Source: an uncultured Mucilaginibacter sp. (GTDB lineage Bacteria; Bacteroidota; Bacteroidia; Sphingobacteriales; Sphingobacteriaceae). Taken from it: 64,000 bases of DNA. The position numbers and the translations under genes were made by a program. The stretch covers positions 29,829-93,828 of the forward strand of contig NZ_CAMLHX010000012.1 in assembly GCF_946479965.1 (NCBI RefSeq), read 5' to 3'. Each line of letters starts with the position of its first letter. Positions within the stretch are counted from its first letter, which is position 1. Below the pieces are notes generated by a model, which was given only the letters and a program-made list of their open reading frames with translations, made no database searches and was not told where the DNA came from. Shown here piece after piece: positions 1-9,311 of the stretch.

Positions 1-57
1 AAAAAACTAATGTGCCTATAAAGGATGTTTTTCCTAATTTAGATTTTTCGTTACCCG

Positions 58-444
58 ATGAAACCGCTCCACCGCAATCTGCTTATAGCCTCTAACCTGT
101 ACCGTGCATCGGCACTGTTAACGGTTTTGGCCTATTTCCTTTCCGGAAAAGAAGCCGCCCTGCCCGAAGTGCTTGTTATAGCCATAACGTTAGTTGTGGC
201 TTACCTGATAAGGGCGGGCCTTAACTGGCTAAAATGGATCCTGCTGGCATGGGACCTGTTCTATCTTCCTTTTTTTGTAATGGCATTGCTGCAGCCATGG
301 ACGGGCAAGGTTGGGATAAACCTGTTAGCCATAGCTATTGATCTGCTGCAGATAATTGCCCTTGTGTTTTTGTTCCTGCCCAGAAAGGAAGAGCCGGAAG
401 AAGAGCCTGTAGCAGATGAAGAACAACCCTCGGATATTGAATAA
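58..444 (+). CDS. Small multi-pass membrane protein of unknown function
   Basis: I do not recognise this 128-residue protein. About four hydrophobic stretches fill residues 8-105, followed by an acidic tail rich in Glu, Asp and Pro, so it should be an inner-membrane protein with a charged cytosolic C-terminus. It ends two bases before the Crp/Fnr gene start at 447, so the two are probably co-transcribed. The ATG at 58 is the only sensible start in view, although the window begins just upstream and the promoter may lie outside it. Confidence 0.7.
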   Translation: MKPLHRNLLIASNLYRASALLTVLAYFLSGKEAALPEVLVIAITLVVAYLIRAGLNWLKWILLAWDLFYLPFFVMALLQPWTGKVGINLLAIAIDLLQIIALVFLFLPRKEEPEEEPVADEEQPSDIE

Positions 445-446
445 CC

Positions 447-1022
447 ATGCCCTCTGCTTTTATATCTCATATTAAGAATTATGTTCCACTTACCGCCGAT
501 GAGGAGCAGATCGTGAATGGGCACATACGGGTATTAAATATCAAAAAGAAAGCCTGGCTACTAACCGAAGGGCAGATATGCCGCAGTAATTATTTTGTTG
601 AGAATGGCTGCCTGCGGATGTACTACATTACAGATAAGGGCACGGAGCAGATAACGCAATTCGCCCTGGAGAACTGGTGGCTCGCCGATTACATGAGCCT
701 GACGATGCAAAAGCCCTCGCCGTTTTTTATACAGGCTGTTGAAGATGTGCAGGTAGTAGCCCTCGACCATCATAAGCAAGAGGAACTGCTACTGCAGATA
801 CCTAAAATGGAGCGTTATTTCAGGCTGATGATGCAACGAGCGTATGCTGCCATGCAAATGCGCATTAAATATATACGCGACCAGTCAAAGGAAGAAGTGT
901 ATCACCAGTTTAGTGGTCTTTTCCCGGATTTTGTGCAGCGTATACCGCAATACATGCTGGCCTCATACCTGGGCCTCACGCCAGAATATTTGAGCGAGAT
1001 CCGCAAGAAAAAGCACCCCTAA
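447..1022 (+). CDS. Crp/Fnr-family transcriptional regulator
   Basis: The 191-residue length and layout fit a Crp/Fnr regulator: an N-terminal cyclic-nucleotide-binding-like beta roll (about residues 25-115, with NYFVENGCLRMYY as the strand-turn-strand typical of the fold), a long dimer helix, and a short C-terminal helix-turn-helix (YMLASYLGLTPEYLSEIRK, about 168-187). Bacteroidota carry many such proteins without the residues needed for cAMP, so the ligand is unknown. It starts two bases after the preceding membrane-protein gene. The AhpD-like gene at 1097 follows in the same direction but appears to have its own promoter, which makes it a candidate target. Confidence 0.85.
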   Translation: MPSAFISHIKNYVPLTADEEQIVNGHIRVLNIKKKAWLLTEGQICRSNYFVENGCLRMYYITDKGTEQITQFALENWWLADYMSLTMQKPSPFFIQAVEDVQVVALDHHKQEELLLQIPKMERYFRLMMQRAYAAMQMRIKYIRDQSKEEVYHQFSGLFPDFVQRIPQYMLASYLGLTPEYLSEIRKKKHP

Positions 1023-1066
1023 CGCATTTCTTAAACCAGTTTAATTTTTACCCGGATATGCCACTG

Positions 1067-1074
1067 TATGTTTG
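1067..1074 (+). promoter_or_regulatory. Bacteroidota-type -7 element for the AhpD-like gene
   Basis: TATGTTTG matches the Bacteroidota -7 consensus TAnnTTTG exactly. It lies 22 bases before the ATG at 1097. It sits downstream of the alternative ATG at 1058, so a transcript started here cannot use that codon, which is why 1097 is chosen as the start. Confidence 0.5.
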
Positions 1075-1096
1075 TCTCAACAAAAAACATACAACA

Positions 1097-1543
1097 ATGA
1101 GCACTAGAATTGATATCCAAAAACAACAACCCGAGGCTTACAAGGCAATGTTCGGCCTTGAGAAATATTTGAGCGGCACGCCAATACCCCCGCTTCACAG
1201 AGAATTGATAAAAATTAGGTCATCACAAATAAATGGTTGTGCCTTTTGTATAGACATGCACACCCGCGATGCCCGCAAATTAGGTGAAACCGAGCAACGC
1301 ATATATTTACTAAACGCCTGGCGCGAAGTAGATAACCTATTTACCGAGGAAGAGCGCTGCATATTAGCCATAACCGAAGAAGTTACATTAATAAGTAAGC
1401 ATGGCCTTACCGAAGAAACCTATGCTAAAGCGGCTCAGCTGTTTGAGCCGGATTACATTGCGCAGCTTATAATGGCAGTAGTTACCATTAACGCCTGGAA
1501 CCGCATAGCCATATCAACCCATATGCAACCGGCACAGGCGTAG
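1097..1543 (+). CDS. AhpD-like carboxymuconolactone decarboxylase-family protein
   Basis: A 148-residue single-domain protein. The AhpD catalytic spacing is complete: Glu36, then Cys48-x2-Cys51 (NGCAFCIDMH), then His55, the same Glu-12-Cys-3-Cys-4-His spacing known for alkylhydroperoxidase AhpD. Such proteins use the CxxC thiols to reduce peroxides or to pass electrons to a peroxiredoxin. No AhpC is adjacent here; the upstream neighbour is a Crp/Fnr regulator. A longer reading from ATG 1058 would add 13 residues with no family similarity, and a -7 element lies inside that extension. A strong terminator follows. Confidence 0.88.
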   Translation: MSTRIDIQKQQPEAYKAMFGLEKYLSGTPIPPLHRELIKIRSSQINGCAFCIDMHTRDARKLGETEQRIYLLNAWREVDNLFTEEERCILAITEEVTLISKHGLTEETYAKAAQLFEPDYIAQLIMAVVTINAWNRIAISTHMQPAQA

Positions 1544-1566
1544 TTTTGTAAAAGATCCATCAACGA

Positions 1567-1607
1567 AGAGGCCGTATCATCTCATTCATGATACGGCCTC
1601 TTTTTTT
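1567..1607 (+). terminator. Rho-independent terminator
   Basis: A 13-bp perfect stem (GAGGCCGTATCAT, 1568-1580, pairing with 1588-1600) with a 7-base loop is followed by seven T residues on the + strand. It ends the AhpD-like transcript and separates it from the convergent esterase gene. Confidence 0.9.
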
Positions 1608-1619
1608 GAATAATAAAGC

Positions 1620-3029
1620 TTATTTAAAATATTTATCTGCCCAGGTTAAAAAGTATGGCCAGTTAGGTCCATCAACGTGGCCGCCTGCATGCTGACGGAA
1701 GGCAACATCGCCATCAACCATTGTTTCAATTTTAGGGAAAACATCCGTTTTCGTCGGTTTTTTGCCCAACAGCTTATATGCTGGTCCGGCTGCCGCAGCC
1801 GCCATAAACATACCCTGCGCATCCGCCCAACCATCCTGGCCGATCTTGGCCACCTTGCCGCCGCTGATAAATACAGGGCGCGGTGCACATAGCGCGATCA
1901 ATTCATGAGCATCAACAGGCAGATCGTTCCATTGCAGGATGCTGCCGTATTTTAGAAAGTTTCCTGCCATCCAGTGATACTCTGAGGCGGCGGTAACGTT
2001 TTCAATTACTTCGCCAAAGTTGCGGCGATAGATCTTCGCGCCACCTTCGCCTGATGAACTTACATAAGCCGTTGCCATACGCGGATTAAAAGCCAGCGCC
2101 ACTAGAGCACCTTTGCCGTAACGGGAGTGGCCCTGTATGGCCACTTTCTTAGCGTCAACAGCTTTATTGGTCTTGAAATAATCTATGGCACGGTCGGCAC
2201 CCCATGCCCAGGCACGCAGGGCACCCCAATCGTCGGGTTTTCGGAAAGCGCCTTTGTTAACTAAGCCTATTATGCCCTTGGTTAATCCGGCCCCGTTATC
2301 GGCCTGTATGCTGCCGGGGTTTAATGCTGCATAGGCCCAGCCTTTTTCTAATATTTGTTGTTGAGCGCTTTTAGGTGCGGGTGCAGCGCCCGGAGCGCCG
2401 GTTCTTGGCGGGCCGAAACCACCGGCACCAAAACCACCGGCAGGACGAGGAGCTAAAAAGTCGCCGCCACCAAATACCATTATTACAGGCACAGCTTTGG
2501 TTGCGCTTCTGGGCACGGTTAACGTTAATTGTATATCTACATTTATTGTCGGATAGGCCGAATTATCTACATGGCCCACCAACTGCTTAACATTTACGGG
2601 GATGTTATTTACCACCTGGTCGCTATCCTTATAAACCCTCCATGTTACTTTCGGTACATTTTTGGGTATGCGGCCATACACTTCTTTCTCAAAAAGTTCC
2701 ACAATTTCGGCACGGCGTTTAGGCCATTCTGATGCTTTGGTTACTTTTTTACCATTATTAAATTTTAATACTTCGGGTAGCTCTGGGTAGGGGTTAGCCA
2801 GCGCTTCATCGTAATTGGTAAAATTAGCGGCGGTAGAGTCTGAGCCGCTTCTGGGGGGCCTCATGGCGGTAATGCCCAACTGCTTTATCATGTCGTTACG
2901 ATCAGTCTGGGTAGCATCAGCCACTGCTTTTTGGGCGGCCTGCTGCTCCGGCGTTTGGGCCGGACGCTGTGCAAATGATGAATCAGCAAATGCCGCGCAG
3001 GTAAAAATAAGTGCGATTGTCTTTTTCAT
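1620..3029 (-). CDS. Secreted CE15-type glucuronoyl esterase-like alpha/beta hydrolase
   Basis: 469 residues with a Sec signal peptide (about 1-20, ending SSFAQ). The alpha/beta-hydrolase nucleophile elbow is GHSRYGKGA with Ser302; the Ser-Arg-x-Gly-Lys-Gly context is characteristic of carbohydrate esterase family 15. Other family traits are Glu328 in SSSGEGGA, HWMAGNF, DAHELIALCAPRP, and a C-terminal HAGGHVDGPNWPYF holding the likely catalytic His. CE15 enzymes cut the ester between lignin alcohols and 4-O-methylglucuronic acid on xylan. A Gly/Pro/Ala-rich insertion (about 194-222) is unusual low-complexity sequence. It stands alone, not in a polysaccharide-utilisation locus. Substrate is inferred from family only. 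Confidence 0.8.
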   Translation of the reverse strand: MKKTIALIFTCAAFADSSFAQRPAQTPEQQAAQKAVADATQTDRNDMIKQLGITAMRPPRSGSDSTAANFTNYDEALANPYPELPEVLKFNNGKKVTKASEWPKRRAEIVELFEKEVYGRIPKNVPKVTWRVYKDSDQVVNNIPVNVKQLVGHVDNSAYPTINVDIQLTLTVPRSATKAVPVIMVFGGGDFLAPRPAGGFGAGGFGPPRTGAPGAAPAPKSAQQQILEKGWAYAALNPGSIQADNGAGLTKGIIGLVNKGAFRKPDDWGALRAWAWGADRAIDYFKTNKAVDAKKVAIQGHSRYGKGALVALAFNPRMATAYVSSSGEGGAKIYRRNFGEVIENVTAASEYHWMAGNFLKYGSILQWNDLPVDAHELIALCAPRPVFISGGKVAKIGQDGWADAQGMFMAAAAAGPAYKLLGKKPTKTDVFPKIETMVDGDVAFRQHAGGHVDGPNWPYFLTWADKYFK

Positions 3030-3335
3030 TTATAATTTAGTTTTATCGGGTTCGGTATTGGTTTTGTGTCAGGATGGATCGTTTCCGGACACAATCAATT
3101 AAAGATAAATATTATTGTAGCCCGCAATCTATCACCCGGATAAAATGCTTGTTACAATTGTTAAGCGTACAATAATTTCTGACAATAGCCGAGGGCCGTT
3201 TCAGAGCCCTTGCATAGCTACCGAAGGCATATGACAGCAGGGAAGCTACTGGTGAAAAAGCGGTCAACAATTGTACTTTTTACAACAATACAATATCTGC
3301 CGGGGCAAAAAAAAATTTATAAAGAGGCTAAAAAT

Positions 3336-3358
3336 GTTTTGGTGATTTTTTACCTTTA
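3336..3358 (+). promoter_or_regulatory. Candidate promoter in the 3030-3382 intergenic region
   Basis: The 353-base gap between the divergent esterase and DUF2167 genes contains no ORF or RNA gene that I can recognise. Near its right end TACCTTTA (3351-3358) matches the -7 consensus at seven of eight positions. It is 24 bases before the ATG at 3383, with a TTTTGG stretch upstream at 3337. This is the likely promoter of the DUF2167 gene. Confidence 0.4.
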
Positions 3359-3382
3359 AGCGGATAACCCTTTACTTGTCAC

Positions 3383-4360
3383 ATGAAGAAATTTTACACT
3401 ATCGCTTTAGCCCTTACATTTTATTTGACAACCGCCATAGCGCAGGTTGACAGTACAACCTTAAAGATACAGGCCTTTGAGGCATCCTTCACCTATCAGC
3501 ATGGTGCCATTAAAATTGGAAAGGGTACCGGCGTGGTGAATGTCCCTGTTGGGTTTAAATACCTTGACTCTATACAGGCCGAGAAGGTGCTTACCGAAAT
3601 ATGGGGAAACCCTAAAGGCACAAGCAAATCGCTTGGTTTTATTTTGCCGGAAAAGCAAGGTATTCTGAGCGACAATGGGTATGTGTTTAACATAGAATAT
3701 GATGCTATGGGGTATGTAAAGGATGACGACGCCGACGATATTGATTATGATGAACTGCTGGAGAGCATGAAATCAGAAGCAAAGGAAGAAAGCACACAGC
3801 GGCAGAAGGATGGTTACCCGGCTATTGCCATGGTTGGCTGGGCCTCAAAGCCCTATTATGACAAAGACAAGCACATACTGCACTGGGCAAAAGAAATAAA
3901 ATTTGGTACTGACAGCGTTAACACACTCAATTACAACGTGCGTGTTTTGGGCCGCAAGGGGGTGCTTATTTTAAACGCTATAGCTACCATGAACGAGATG
4001 CCTGCCGTAAAAGCCAGCATCCCGCAGGTGCTGAACAGCGTATCCTTTTCTGATGGCAATAAATATACGGAGTTCGATTCGGGCATTGACAATGTAGCGG
4101 CCTGGACACTGGGCGGCCTTGTGGCCGGTAAGGTATTGGCTAAAGTGGGTTTCTTCGCATTGATACTCAAGTTCTGGAAAGTTGTTGCAATAGCGGTAGT
4201 GGCAGGCTTTTCGGCTATCCGTAAGTTTTTCGGCTTTAAAAAGGCTCAAAGCTCGTCTGAGCCAGAGACTGAACCTGTTGGCGAGTTGGAAACCCCGGAA
4301 CAAAAGGAAGGCGAAACGCCCGACTTAAAAGAAGGGGTTCAGGATAAACCTATAGTATAA
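3383..4360 (+). CDS. DUF2167-family membrane-anchored protein
   Basis: 325 residues. A signal peptide (about 1-20, ending AIAQ) is followed by a soluble domain with the DUF2167 look: a GTGVVNVPVGFKYLD start, EIWGNP, and VGWASKPYYDKDKHILHWAKE, then GRKGVLILNAIA. Two C-terminal hydrophobic segments (about 235-280) and a Lys/Phe stretch are followed by an acidic Glu/Pro-rich tail. The family is of unknown function and is usually a periplasmic domain tethered to the inner membrane. It is a single-gene unit convergent with the antiporter gene, whose stop lies only nine bases away. Confidence 0.8.
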   Translation: MKKFYTIALALTFYLTTAIAQVDSTTLKIQAFEASFTYQHGAIKIGKGTGVVNVPVGFKYLDSIQAEKVLTEIWGNPKGTSKSLGFILPEKQGILSDNGYVFNIEYDAMGYVKDDDADDIDYDELLESMKSEAKEESTQRQKDGYPAIAMVGWASKPYYDKDKHILHWAKEIKFGTDSVNTLNYNVRVLGRKGVLILNAIATMNEMPAVKASIPQVLNSVSFSDGNKYTEFDSGIDNVAAWTLGGLVAGKVLAKVGFFALILKFWKVVAIAVVAGFSAIRKFFGFKKAQSSSEPETEPVGELETPEQKEGETPDLKEGVQDKPIV

Positions 4361-4369
4361 ATATCAACG

Positions 4370-5983
4370 CTAATCCGCGTTTTCAAAATGCTGATGCAGT
4401 TTCTCTTCCTCAAGGTCGAGGAGGTCAAACTGATGCTTTACCAACGCATCGCTTATCTCTTCTTTTTTATTGAGCGTGTGCAGCAGCTTACGTTGCTCTT
4501 TTAGCAGGTGTGCCATTATCTTCAGGTAGTCGTTATAATAAAATTGTTCCCGGGCGTGGTTATCGCCTTTGTCCCAATCTTTCAATAATTTCATTTCGGC
4601 ATTGTAGCGCATCACCAGGCTTTGCACCATGCCATTGTTCTTGCAAACATCATTATAATGCTCATCCAAAATACTTAGCGACAGGTGCGCTAGTTTTTTT
4701 CTTACCAGCTGCCGTTGCTGCTCCATGGGCACGGTAAGGTCCGGGTCGGGCATGTTTACCCATTTAACCACCAGTGGTAATGTTAAGCCCTGCAACACCA
4801 GCGTAACCAGTATTACCGTAAAGGTGATGAACAATATCATATCCCTGTTAGGGAACGCAACGCCATTTGTTAGCGTTAACGGGATACTTAACGCCGCTGC
4901 CAGCGACACCACCCCACGCATTCCTGCCCAACCCAGCATGGTTGGACCCCGCCAGCCGGGATTAGGATCGGCAACGGTAATTATCCTGCTCATCACCACA
5001 GTGATAACTACCGCGGCGTAGGTGCAAATAAATCGCCCCACAATTAAAACCGCCGTAATGATGAGACCGTAATTTATGGCCGATCTTAACCCCTCGGCTC
5101 CAAGGTTTTTTATAATGATTGGAAACTCAAGCCCTATCAGCAAAAACACAATGCCATTAAGTAAAAAGGCAACGGCCTGCCACACATTTATTGCCTGTAA
5201 CCTGCTATGGTATGATAAAAACAGATGTCGCCGGGCCGACAGATACAAGCCCCCGCTCACTACCGCCAATACGCCCGAAAAATGGAAACTCTCTGCTGTT
5301 ATGTACATTACATACGGTGCCATAAAAGTAAGTACCACATCTATATTTGCCGACGTGGGCAGCCAGCGGTGTATGGCATAAAATATCAGCGCCACGGCCA
5401 GGCCTACGGTAATGCCCATTATTATTACCAATACAAAGCTGGTTGCGGCATCCTTAAAAACAAAAGTACCGGTTAACACAGCTGCCAAAGCGAACCGAAA
5501 AACCACCAAACTGGAAGCATCATTAAGCAAGCTTTCGCCTTCAACTATGGTAACAAAGCGCTTGGGTACCTTAATGTTCTTTAAAATGGCACTGGCCGAA
5601 ACCGCATCGGGAGGTGATACTATGCCGCCTAACAAAAAGCCGGTTGCCAAAGTAAAGCCCGGTATAAGAGCAGCCGACACAAACGCCACCGCGCATGACG
5701 TTATGATAACTACGGGAAACGCGAAGCTGGATATTACCCGTCGCCATTTCCAAAAGTCTTTCCATGATGTGTTCCAGGCAGCTTCGTACAGCAGGGGTGG
5801 TAAAAATATCACAAAGATAAGATCAGGCTGAATTTCTATGCCCCGCAAAAAAGGGATAAAGCCCAAGGGCAAACCAACCAATACAAGTAAAATGGGATAA
5901 GCTATTTTTATTTTCTGCGCCAGCATTACCACAAAAAGGATGATGACCAGCAAACAGGAGTATTGTATTACGGCATGATGCAT
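4370..5983 (-). CDS. CPA1-family Na+/H+ antiporter
   Basis: 537 residues, about twelve membrane segments in the first 415 residues, then a hydrophilic helical tail of about 120 residues rich in His, Lys and Glu. Family traits include FLPPLLYEAAW near residue 60, the transport-site region SPPDAVSASAIL and EGESLLNDASSLVVFRFAL (the Asp/Asn region of the NhaP/CPA1 fold), and WAGMRGVVSLAAALSIPL. It exchanges Na+ (or K+) for protons at the inner membrane for pH and sodium homeostasis. The Asn-Asp of LLNDAS is intact. The gene is monocistronic, behind the ahcY terminator. Confidence 0.9.
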   Translation of the reverse strand: MHHAVIQYSCLLVIILFVVMLAQKIKIAYPILLVLVGLPLGFIPFLRGIEIQPDLIFVIFLPPLLYEAAWNTSWKDFWKWRRVISSFAFPVVIITSCAVAFVSAALIPGFTLATGFLLGGIVSPPDAVSASAILKNIKVPKRFVTIVEGESLLNDASSLVVFRFALAAVLTGTFVFKDAATSFVLVIIMGITVGLAVALIFYAIHRWLPTSANIDVVLTFMAPYVMYITAESFHFSGVLAVVSGGLYLSARRHLFLSYHSRLQAINVWQAVAFLLNGIVFLLIGLEFPIIIKNLGAEGLRSAINYGLIITAVLIVGRFICTYAAVVITVVMSRIITVADPNPGWRGPTMLGWAGMRGVVSLAAALSIPLTLTNGVAFPNRDMILFITFTVILVTLVLQGLTLPLVVKWVNMPDPDLTVPMEQQRQLVRKKLAHLSLSILDEHYNDVCKNNGMVQSLVMRYNAEMKLLKDWDKGDNHAREQFYYNDYLKIMAHLLKEQRKLLHTLNKKEEISDALVKHQFDLLDLEEEKLHQHFENAD

Positions 5984-6019
5984 GCACTAAAATACGATAA
6001 AACAGCCCTTAACACAAAC

Positions 6020-6051
6020 AAAAAGGCCTGATCTAATAGACCAGGCCTTTT
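6020..6051 (-). terminator. Rho-independent terminator after ahcY
   Basis: AAAAGGCCTG (6021-6030) pairs perfectly with CAGGCCTTTT (6042-6051). Read on the - strand the stem is followed by a T-run, which places it after the ahcY stop codon; the A/T flanks could let it act in both directions. Confidence 0.85.
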
Positions 6052-6082
6052 GCTTTATGCTTTTACCTTTCGGCTCAACAGC

Positions 6083-7399
6083 TTAGTAACGGTAGTACTC
6101 CGGTTTAAACGGACCGTCAACTGTTACGCCAATGTATTCAGCCTGGTCTTGGTCTAAAACTTCCAGCTCAACACCAATTTTAGCAAGGTGTAAGCGGGCA
6201 ACTTTCTCATCAAGATGTTTAGGCAGGGTGTATACTTTGTTTTCGTAAGCACCGGCGTTGGTCCAAAGCTCTAACTGAGCCAGTGTTTGGTTGGTGAACG
6301 AGTTACTCATTACAAAGCTTGGGTGGCCAGTAGCGCAACCTAAGTTTACCAAACGGCCTTCGGCCAAAACAATAACATCTTTACCGTCAATGGTATATTT
6401 ATCAACCTGTGGTTTAATTTCAATTTTGCTGTTGCCATAAGCGCCGTTTAACCAGGCCATGTCAATCTCGTTATCAAAGTGACCAATGTTACAAACGATA
6501 GCCTTATCCTTCAACGCGCGGAAATGCTGCTCGCGAACGATGTTTTTGTTGCCTGTAGCGGTAACCACAATATCAGCCTCGGCAATAGCGGTGCTTAATT
6601 TTTTAACCTCGAAACCTTCCATTGCTGCCTGTAAAGCGCAGATAGGGTCAATTTCGGTAACTATAACACGTACTCCGGCATTGCGCAATGAGTCGGCAGA
6701 ACCTTTACCCACATCGCCATAACCACAAACAACACCAACTTTACCGGCCATCATCACATCAGTTGCACGACGGATAGCGTCAACCAACGATTCGCGGCAA
6801 CCATATTTGTTATCAAATTTTGATTTGGTAACCGAGTCGTTAATGTTAATAGCAGGCATTGGTAAAGTACCGGCTTTAACACGCTCATATAAGCGGTGCA
6901 CACCTGTAGTAGTTTCTTCTGAGATACCTTTAATGCCGGCAACCAATTCAGGATAACGATCTAAAACCATATTGGTTAAATCGCCACCATCATCTAAAAT
7001 CATGTTCAACGGTTTGCGATCCTCGCCGAAAAACAAGGTTTGCTCAATGCACCAGTCAAATTCCTGCTCGTTTAAACCCTTCCAGGCATAAACAGAAACG
7101 CCAGCGGCAGCAATAGCAGCAGCAGCGTGATCCTGGGTTGAAAATATATTACATGATGACCAGGTAACTTCTGCACCCAGCTCAATAAGTGTTTCAATTA
7201 ATACAGCGGTTTGTATCGTCATGTGCAGGCAACCTGCAATGCGCGCACCTGCTAATGGTTTTGATGCACCAAACTCCTGGCGAAGCGACATTAAGCCCGG
7301 CATTTCTGCTTCGGCTAATTCAATCTCTTTACGGCCCCATTCGGCCAGCGAGAAGTCTTTAACTTTGTATTTGGTGTAAGCGGTCTCTACTGATGACAT
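6083..7399 (-). CDS. ahcY: Adenosylhomocysteinase
   Basis: 438 residues, close to the usual bacterial length. It hydrolyses S-adenosylhomocysteine to adenosine and homocysteine, clearing the product inhibitor of SAM-dependent methylation. The N-terminal domain has [16 protein letters not shown] and [15 protein letters not shown], the NAD-binding Rossmann motif is [10 protein letters not shown], and [12 protein letters not shown] and the C-terminal Lys-Pro-(Glu)-Tyr-Tyr-Arg-Tyr end (KPEYYRY) are canonical. It is a single gene with an exact -7 element upstream and a strong terminator downstream. Confidence 0.98.
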   Translation of the reverse strand: MSSVETAYTKYKVKDFSLAEWGRKEIELAEAEMPGLMSLRQEFGASKPLAGARIAGCLHMTIQTAVLIETLIELGAEVTWSSCNIFSTQDHAAAAIAAAGVSVYAWKGLNEQEFDWCIEQTLFFGEDRKPLNMILDDGGDLTNMVLDRYPELVAGIKGISEETTTGVHRLYERVKAGTLPMPAININDSVTKSKFDNKYGCRESLVDAIRRATDVMMAGKVGVVCGYGDVGKGSADSLRNAGVRVIVTEIDPICALQAAMEGFEVKKLSTAIAEADIVVTATGNKNIVREQHFRALKDKAIVCNIGHFDNEIDMAWLNGAYGNSKIEIKPQVDKYTIDGKDVIVLAEGRLVNLGCATGHPSFVMSNSFTNQTLAQLELWTNAGAYENKVYTLPKHLDEKVARLHLAKIGVELEVLDQDQAEYIGVTVDGPFKPEYYRY

Positions 7400-7421
7400 A
7401 GCGTTTCTTTTTTTTGAAATG

Positions 7422-7429
7422 CAAAAATA
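7422..7429 (-). promoter_or_regulatory. -7 element of the ahcY promoter
   Basis: Read on the - strand this is TATTTTTG, an exact TAnnTTTG match, 22 bases before the ahcY start codon at 7399. Confidence 0.5.
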
Positions 7430-7488
7430 CAGTATTCCGTTGTGAAAGTAAAATGCTTTAACTCAGCGCCGGTCAGCGCCTAGCAATA

Positions 7489-7848
7489 TTATCCGGCGTT
7501 CATTACTAAACGCCCGTTATATACACCGCCTGTTTCAACAGACAGGGCGCCTGTTATTATATCGCCGGTTATTTTTCCGGTAGATGCTATCTCAATAGTG
7601 TTTACCGTAATGTTGCCGTTAACTGTTCCGTGTACCACCATTTCTTTGGTGTTTACGTCGCCATCTATAATTCCATCCTTGCCTAAAATAAGCCCTTCAG
7701 AAATATCAACATTGCCTTTAACGTGTCCATCTATGCGGGCGAAGGCTTTGGCTTGCAAGCTACCGTCAACTACCGAGCCTTCGCTTATTAATGTGGTGAT
7801 GGGTTGGCTGTGTATGCCCTGCTTGTTCTTCTTGTCCAAAAAACTCAT
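7489..7848 (-). CDS. Bactofilin-family polymer-forming cytoskeletal protein
   Basis: 119 residues forming one bactofilin (DUF583) domain: repeated short beta-helix turns such as GSVVDGSLQAKAFARIDGHV, GNVDISEGLILGKDGIIDGDV and HGTVNGNITVNTIEIASTG. Bactofilins polymerise without nucleotide into membrane-associated filaments that position cell-wall enzymes. The start codon shares one base with the stop of the upstream M23 peptidase gene (TAATG), so translation is probably coupled, as expected if the filament recruits or controls that peptidase. Confidence 0.93.
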   Translation of the reverse strand: MSFLDKKNKQGIHSQPITTLISEGSVVDGSLQAKAFARIDGHVKGNVDISEGLILGKDGIIDGDVNTKEMVVHGTVNGNITVNTIEIASTGKITGDIITGALSVETGGVYNGRLVMNAG

Positions 7849-8759
7849 TAGTTATTCAGCGTTAAAAACTTGGTAGGGTTTACAGGCTTTCCGTTTTGTC
7901 TAACCTCGTAATGCAAGTGCGCGCCTGTTGAGCGGCCGGTAGAACCAACTTGTCCAACTTTATCGCCTACACTTACCGCCTGCCCCACTTTTACAGTAAT
8001 GCGCGAAAGGTGACCATAAACGGTCTCGTAACCATTATTATGTTTAACACGAACACAATTGCCGTAACCACCGGCCCATCCGGCAGAAACAACCCTGCCG
8101 TTGGCGGTACATTTTACTGCATCGCCGTAATGGCCTTTAAAATCTATACCGGGATGATACTCGGCCCGTTCGCCGCTGAATGGATCGCTACGATAGCCGA
8201 AGCGGGATGTTAGTGAGCTTATGCGCGGATAACCCATAGGGGTAAAAGCAACAGCGGTAACAACCCTGGTTAAATAACTATCATAGGCCATATAAACATC
8301 TCTATCTGACAGATCCGCGTCGGCATTACCACCCGCACCGCCAACAGAAGCGGTTGAAAACCCTTTAAGGCCGCGCTTTCTTAAATAATCGTTTATCTTT
8401 TTCAGCTTACCTTCAATAGACTGTATATATGTTTGAGCTACGTGGTCCTCTTCTGATTGCTTTAAGCTTTCAGGTATCTGCCCTTTCAGGTTTTTTATTT
8501 GCGATAATAATAATTGCTTTTCCAGCTCGTGGCGGGTATTATTCTGTTGTTGAACAACAATGGTAAGTACAAGCAATGCTAAAATGCTAAGCATACCTAA
8601 GGCATAGTACCTTAACCGGTTTATGTGCTTTGTTTTAATTTGCAGCGTTTTTGTTGCTGCTTCACTTTTGTTTAAAATGATGACGGTACTAACGTCTTTG
8701 GGGTCTAACTTCTTCAAATTTAAATCAATTAGGGTTTGCAAGTTAGAAAAACCCTTCAA
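7848..8759 (-). CDS. M23-family membrane-anchored peptidoglycan peptidase
   Basis: 303 residues: a short cytosolic N-terminus, one membrane segment (about 52-72, YYALGMLSILALLVLTIVV), a periplasmic coiled coil (about 75-120), and a C-terminal LytM/M23 domain. Zinc-ligand motifs are HPGIDFKG (His-x3-Asp) and HLHYEVRQNG (His-x-His). The family cuts peptide cross-links in peptidoglycan. The only available start in frame that keeps the membrane anchor is a TTG at 8759; no ATG lies upstream in frame. It overlaps the bactofilin gene by one base, matching the peptidase-bactofilin pairing known from cell-shape systems such as Csd1/CcmA in Helicobacter. Confidence 0.92.
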   Translation of the reverse strand: MKGFSNLQTLIDLNLKKLDPKDVSTVIILNKSEAATKTLQIKTKHINRLRYYALGMLSILALLVLTIVVQQQNNTRHELEKQLLLSQIKNLKGQIPESLKQSEEDHVAQTYIQSIEGKLKKINDYLRKRGLKGFSTASVGGAGGNADADLSDRDVYMAYDSYLTRVVTAVAFTPMGYPRISSLTSRFGYRSDPFSGERAEYHPGIDFKGHYGDAVKCTANGRVVSAGWAGGYGNCVRVKHNNGYETVYGHLSRITVKVGQAVSVGDKVGQVGSTGRSTGAHLHYEVRQNGKPVNPTKFLTLNN

Positions 8760-8855
8760 ATAATCAAGGCAAAAATTTGTTAAAAAAGTGCGGGATATGT
8801 GTCTACGAAAAACGGGCTTCCAAAACGTTTGACCAACATCTTGCCTATAATCTAG

Positions 8856-9311
8856 TTATTTATAAACCATAAGGCCGCTTACTTCAAAGGCAAGTGCAGC
8901 GTCTTTTTTTCGAGGAGTATTATCTTTGCCGCCAGCCATATTGCCGCCGAAGCGCTGGCCATTTGTAGAGTCGACCTGTTTAACGGCTATGCCTTCAATA
9001 ATAACCACCCTGCCTTTTAAAGCGGCAGGCAATACAATATCATAGTTTTTAAAATGGGCCGAAATAAGTCTGCCATGCCCGGCATTCAACGTAAACCATC
9101 CGCCTTTTTGTTTGGTGACCTTAACAACCCTGCCCCTGATAGTTGTGTTTACCCGAATCTTTTTGCCGATAAAAGATTCCGTTTTTGTTGCTTCTACAAT
9201 TATTGTTGTATCTGGTTTCTGGCCAAACACCATTCCATGCGGCAGCGGGGTTTGTTGCGCGGAAACATTAAGGGTGAGAGACACAAGGATTAATAAAACA
9301 ACCTGTTTCAT
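8856..9311 (-). CDS. DUF4920-like exported protein
   Basis: 151 residues with a Sec signal peptide (about 1-18, ending NVSAQ). The rest is a small beta-rich domain with GKKIRVNTTIRGRVVKVTKQKGGWFTL in parts, ending in a conserved-looking AFEVSGLMVYK, which resembles DUF4920, an OB-fold-like exported domain in Bacteroidota. Function is unknown. It forms its own unit, divergent from the DUF4142 lipoprotein gene. Confidence 0.7.
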   Translation of the reverse strand: MKQVVLLILVSLTLNVSAQQTPLPHGMVFGQKPDTTIIVEATKTESFIGKKIRVNTTIRGRVVKVTKQKGGWFTLNAGHGRLISAHFKNYDIVLPAALKGRVVIIEGIAVKQVDSTNGQRFGGNMAGGKDNTPRKKDAALAFEVSGLMVYK

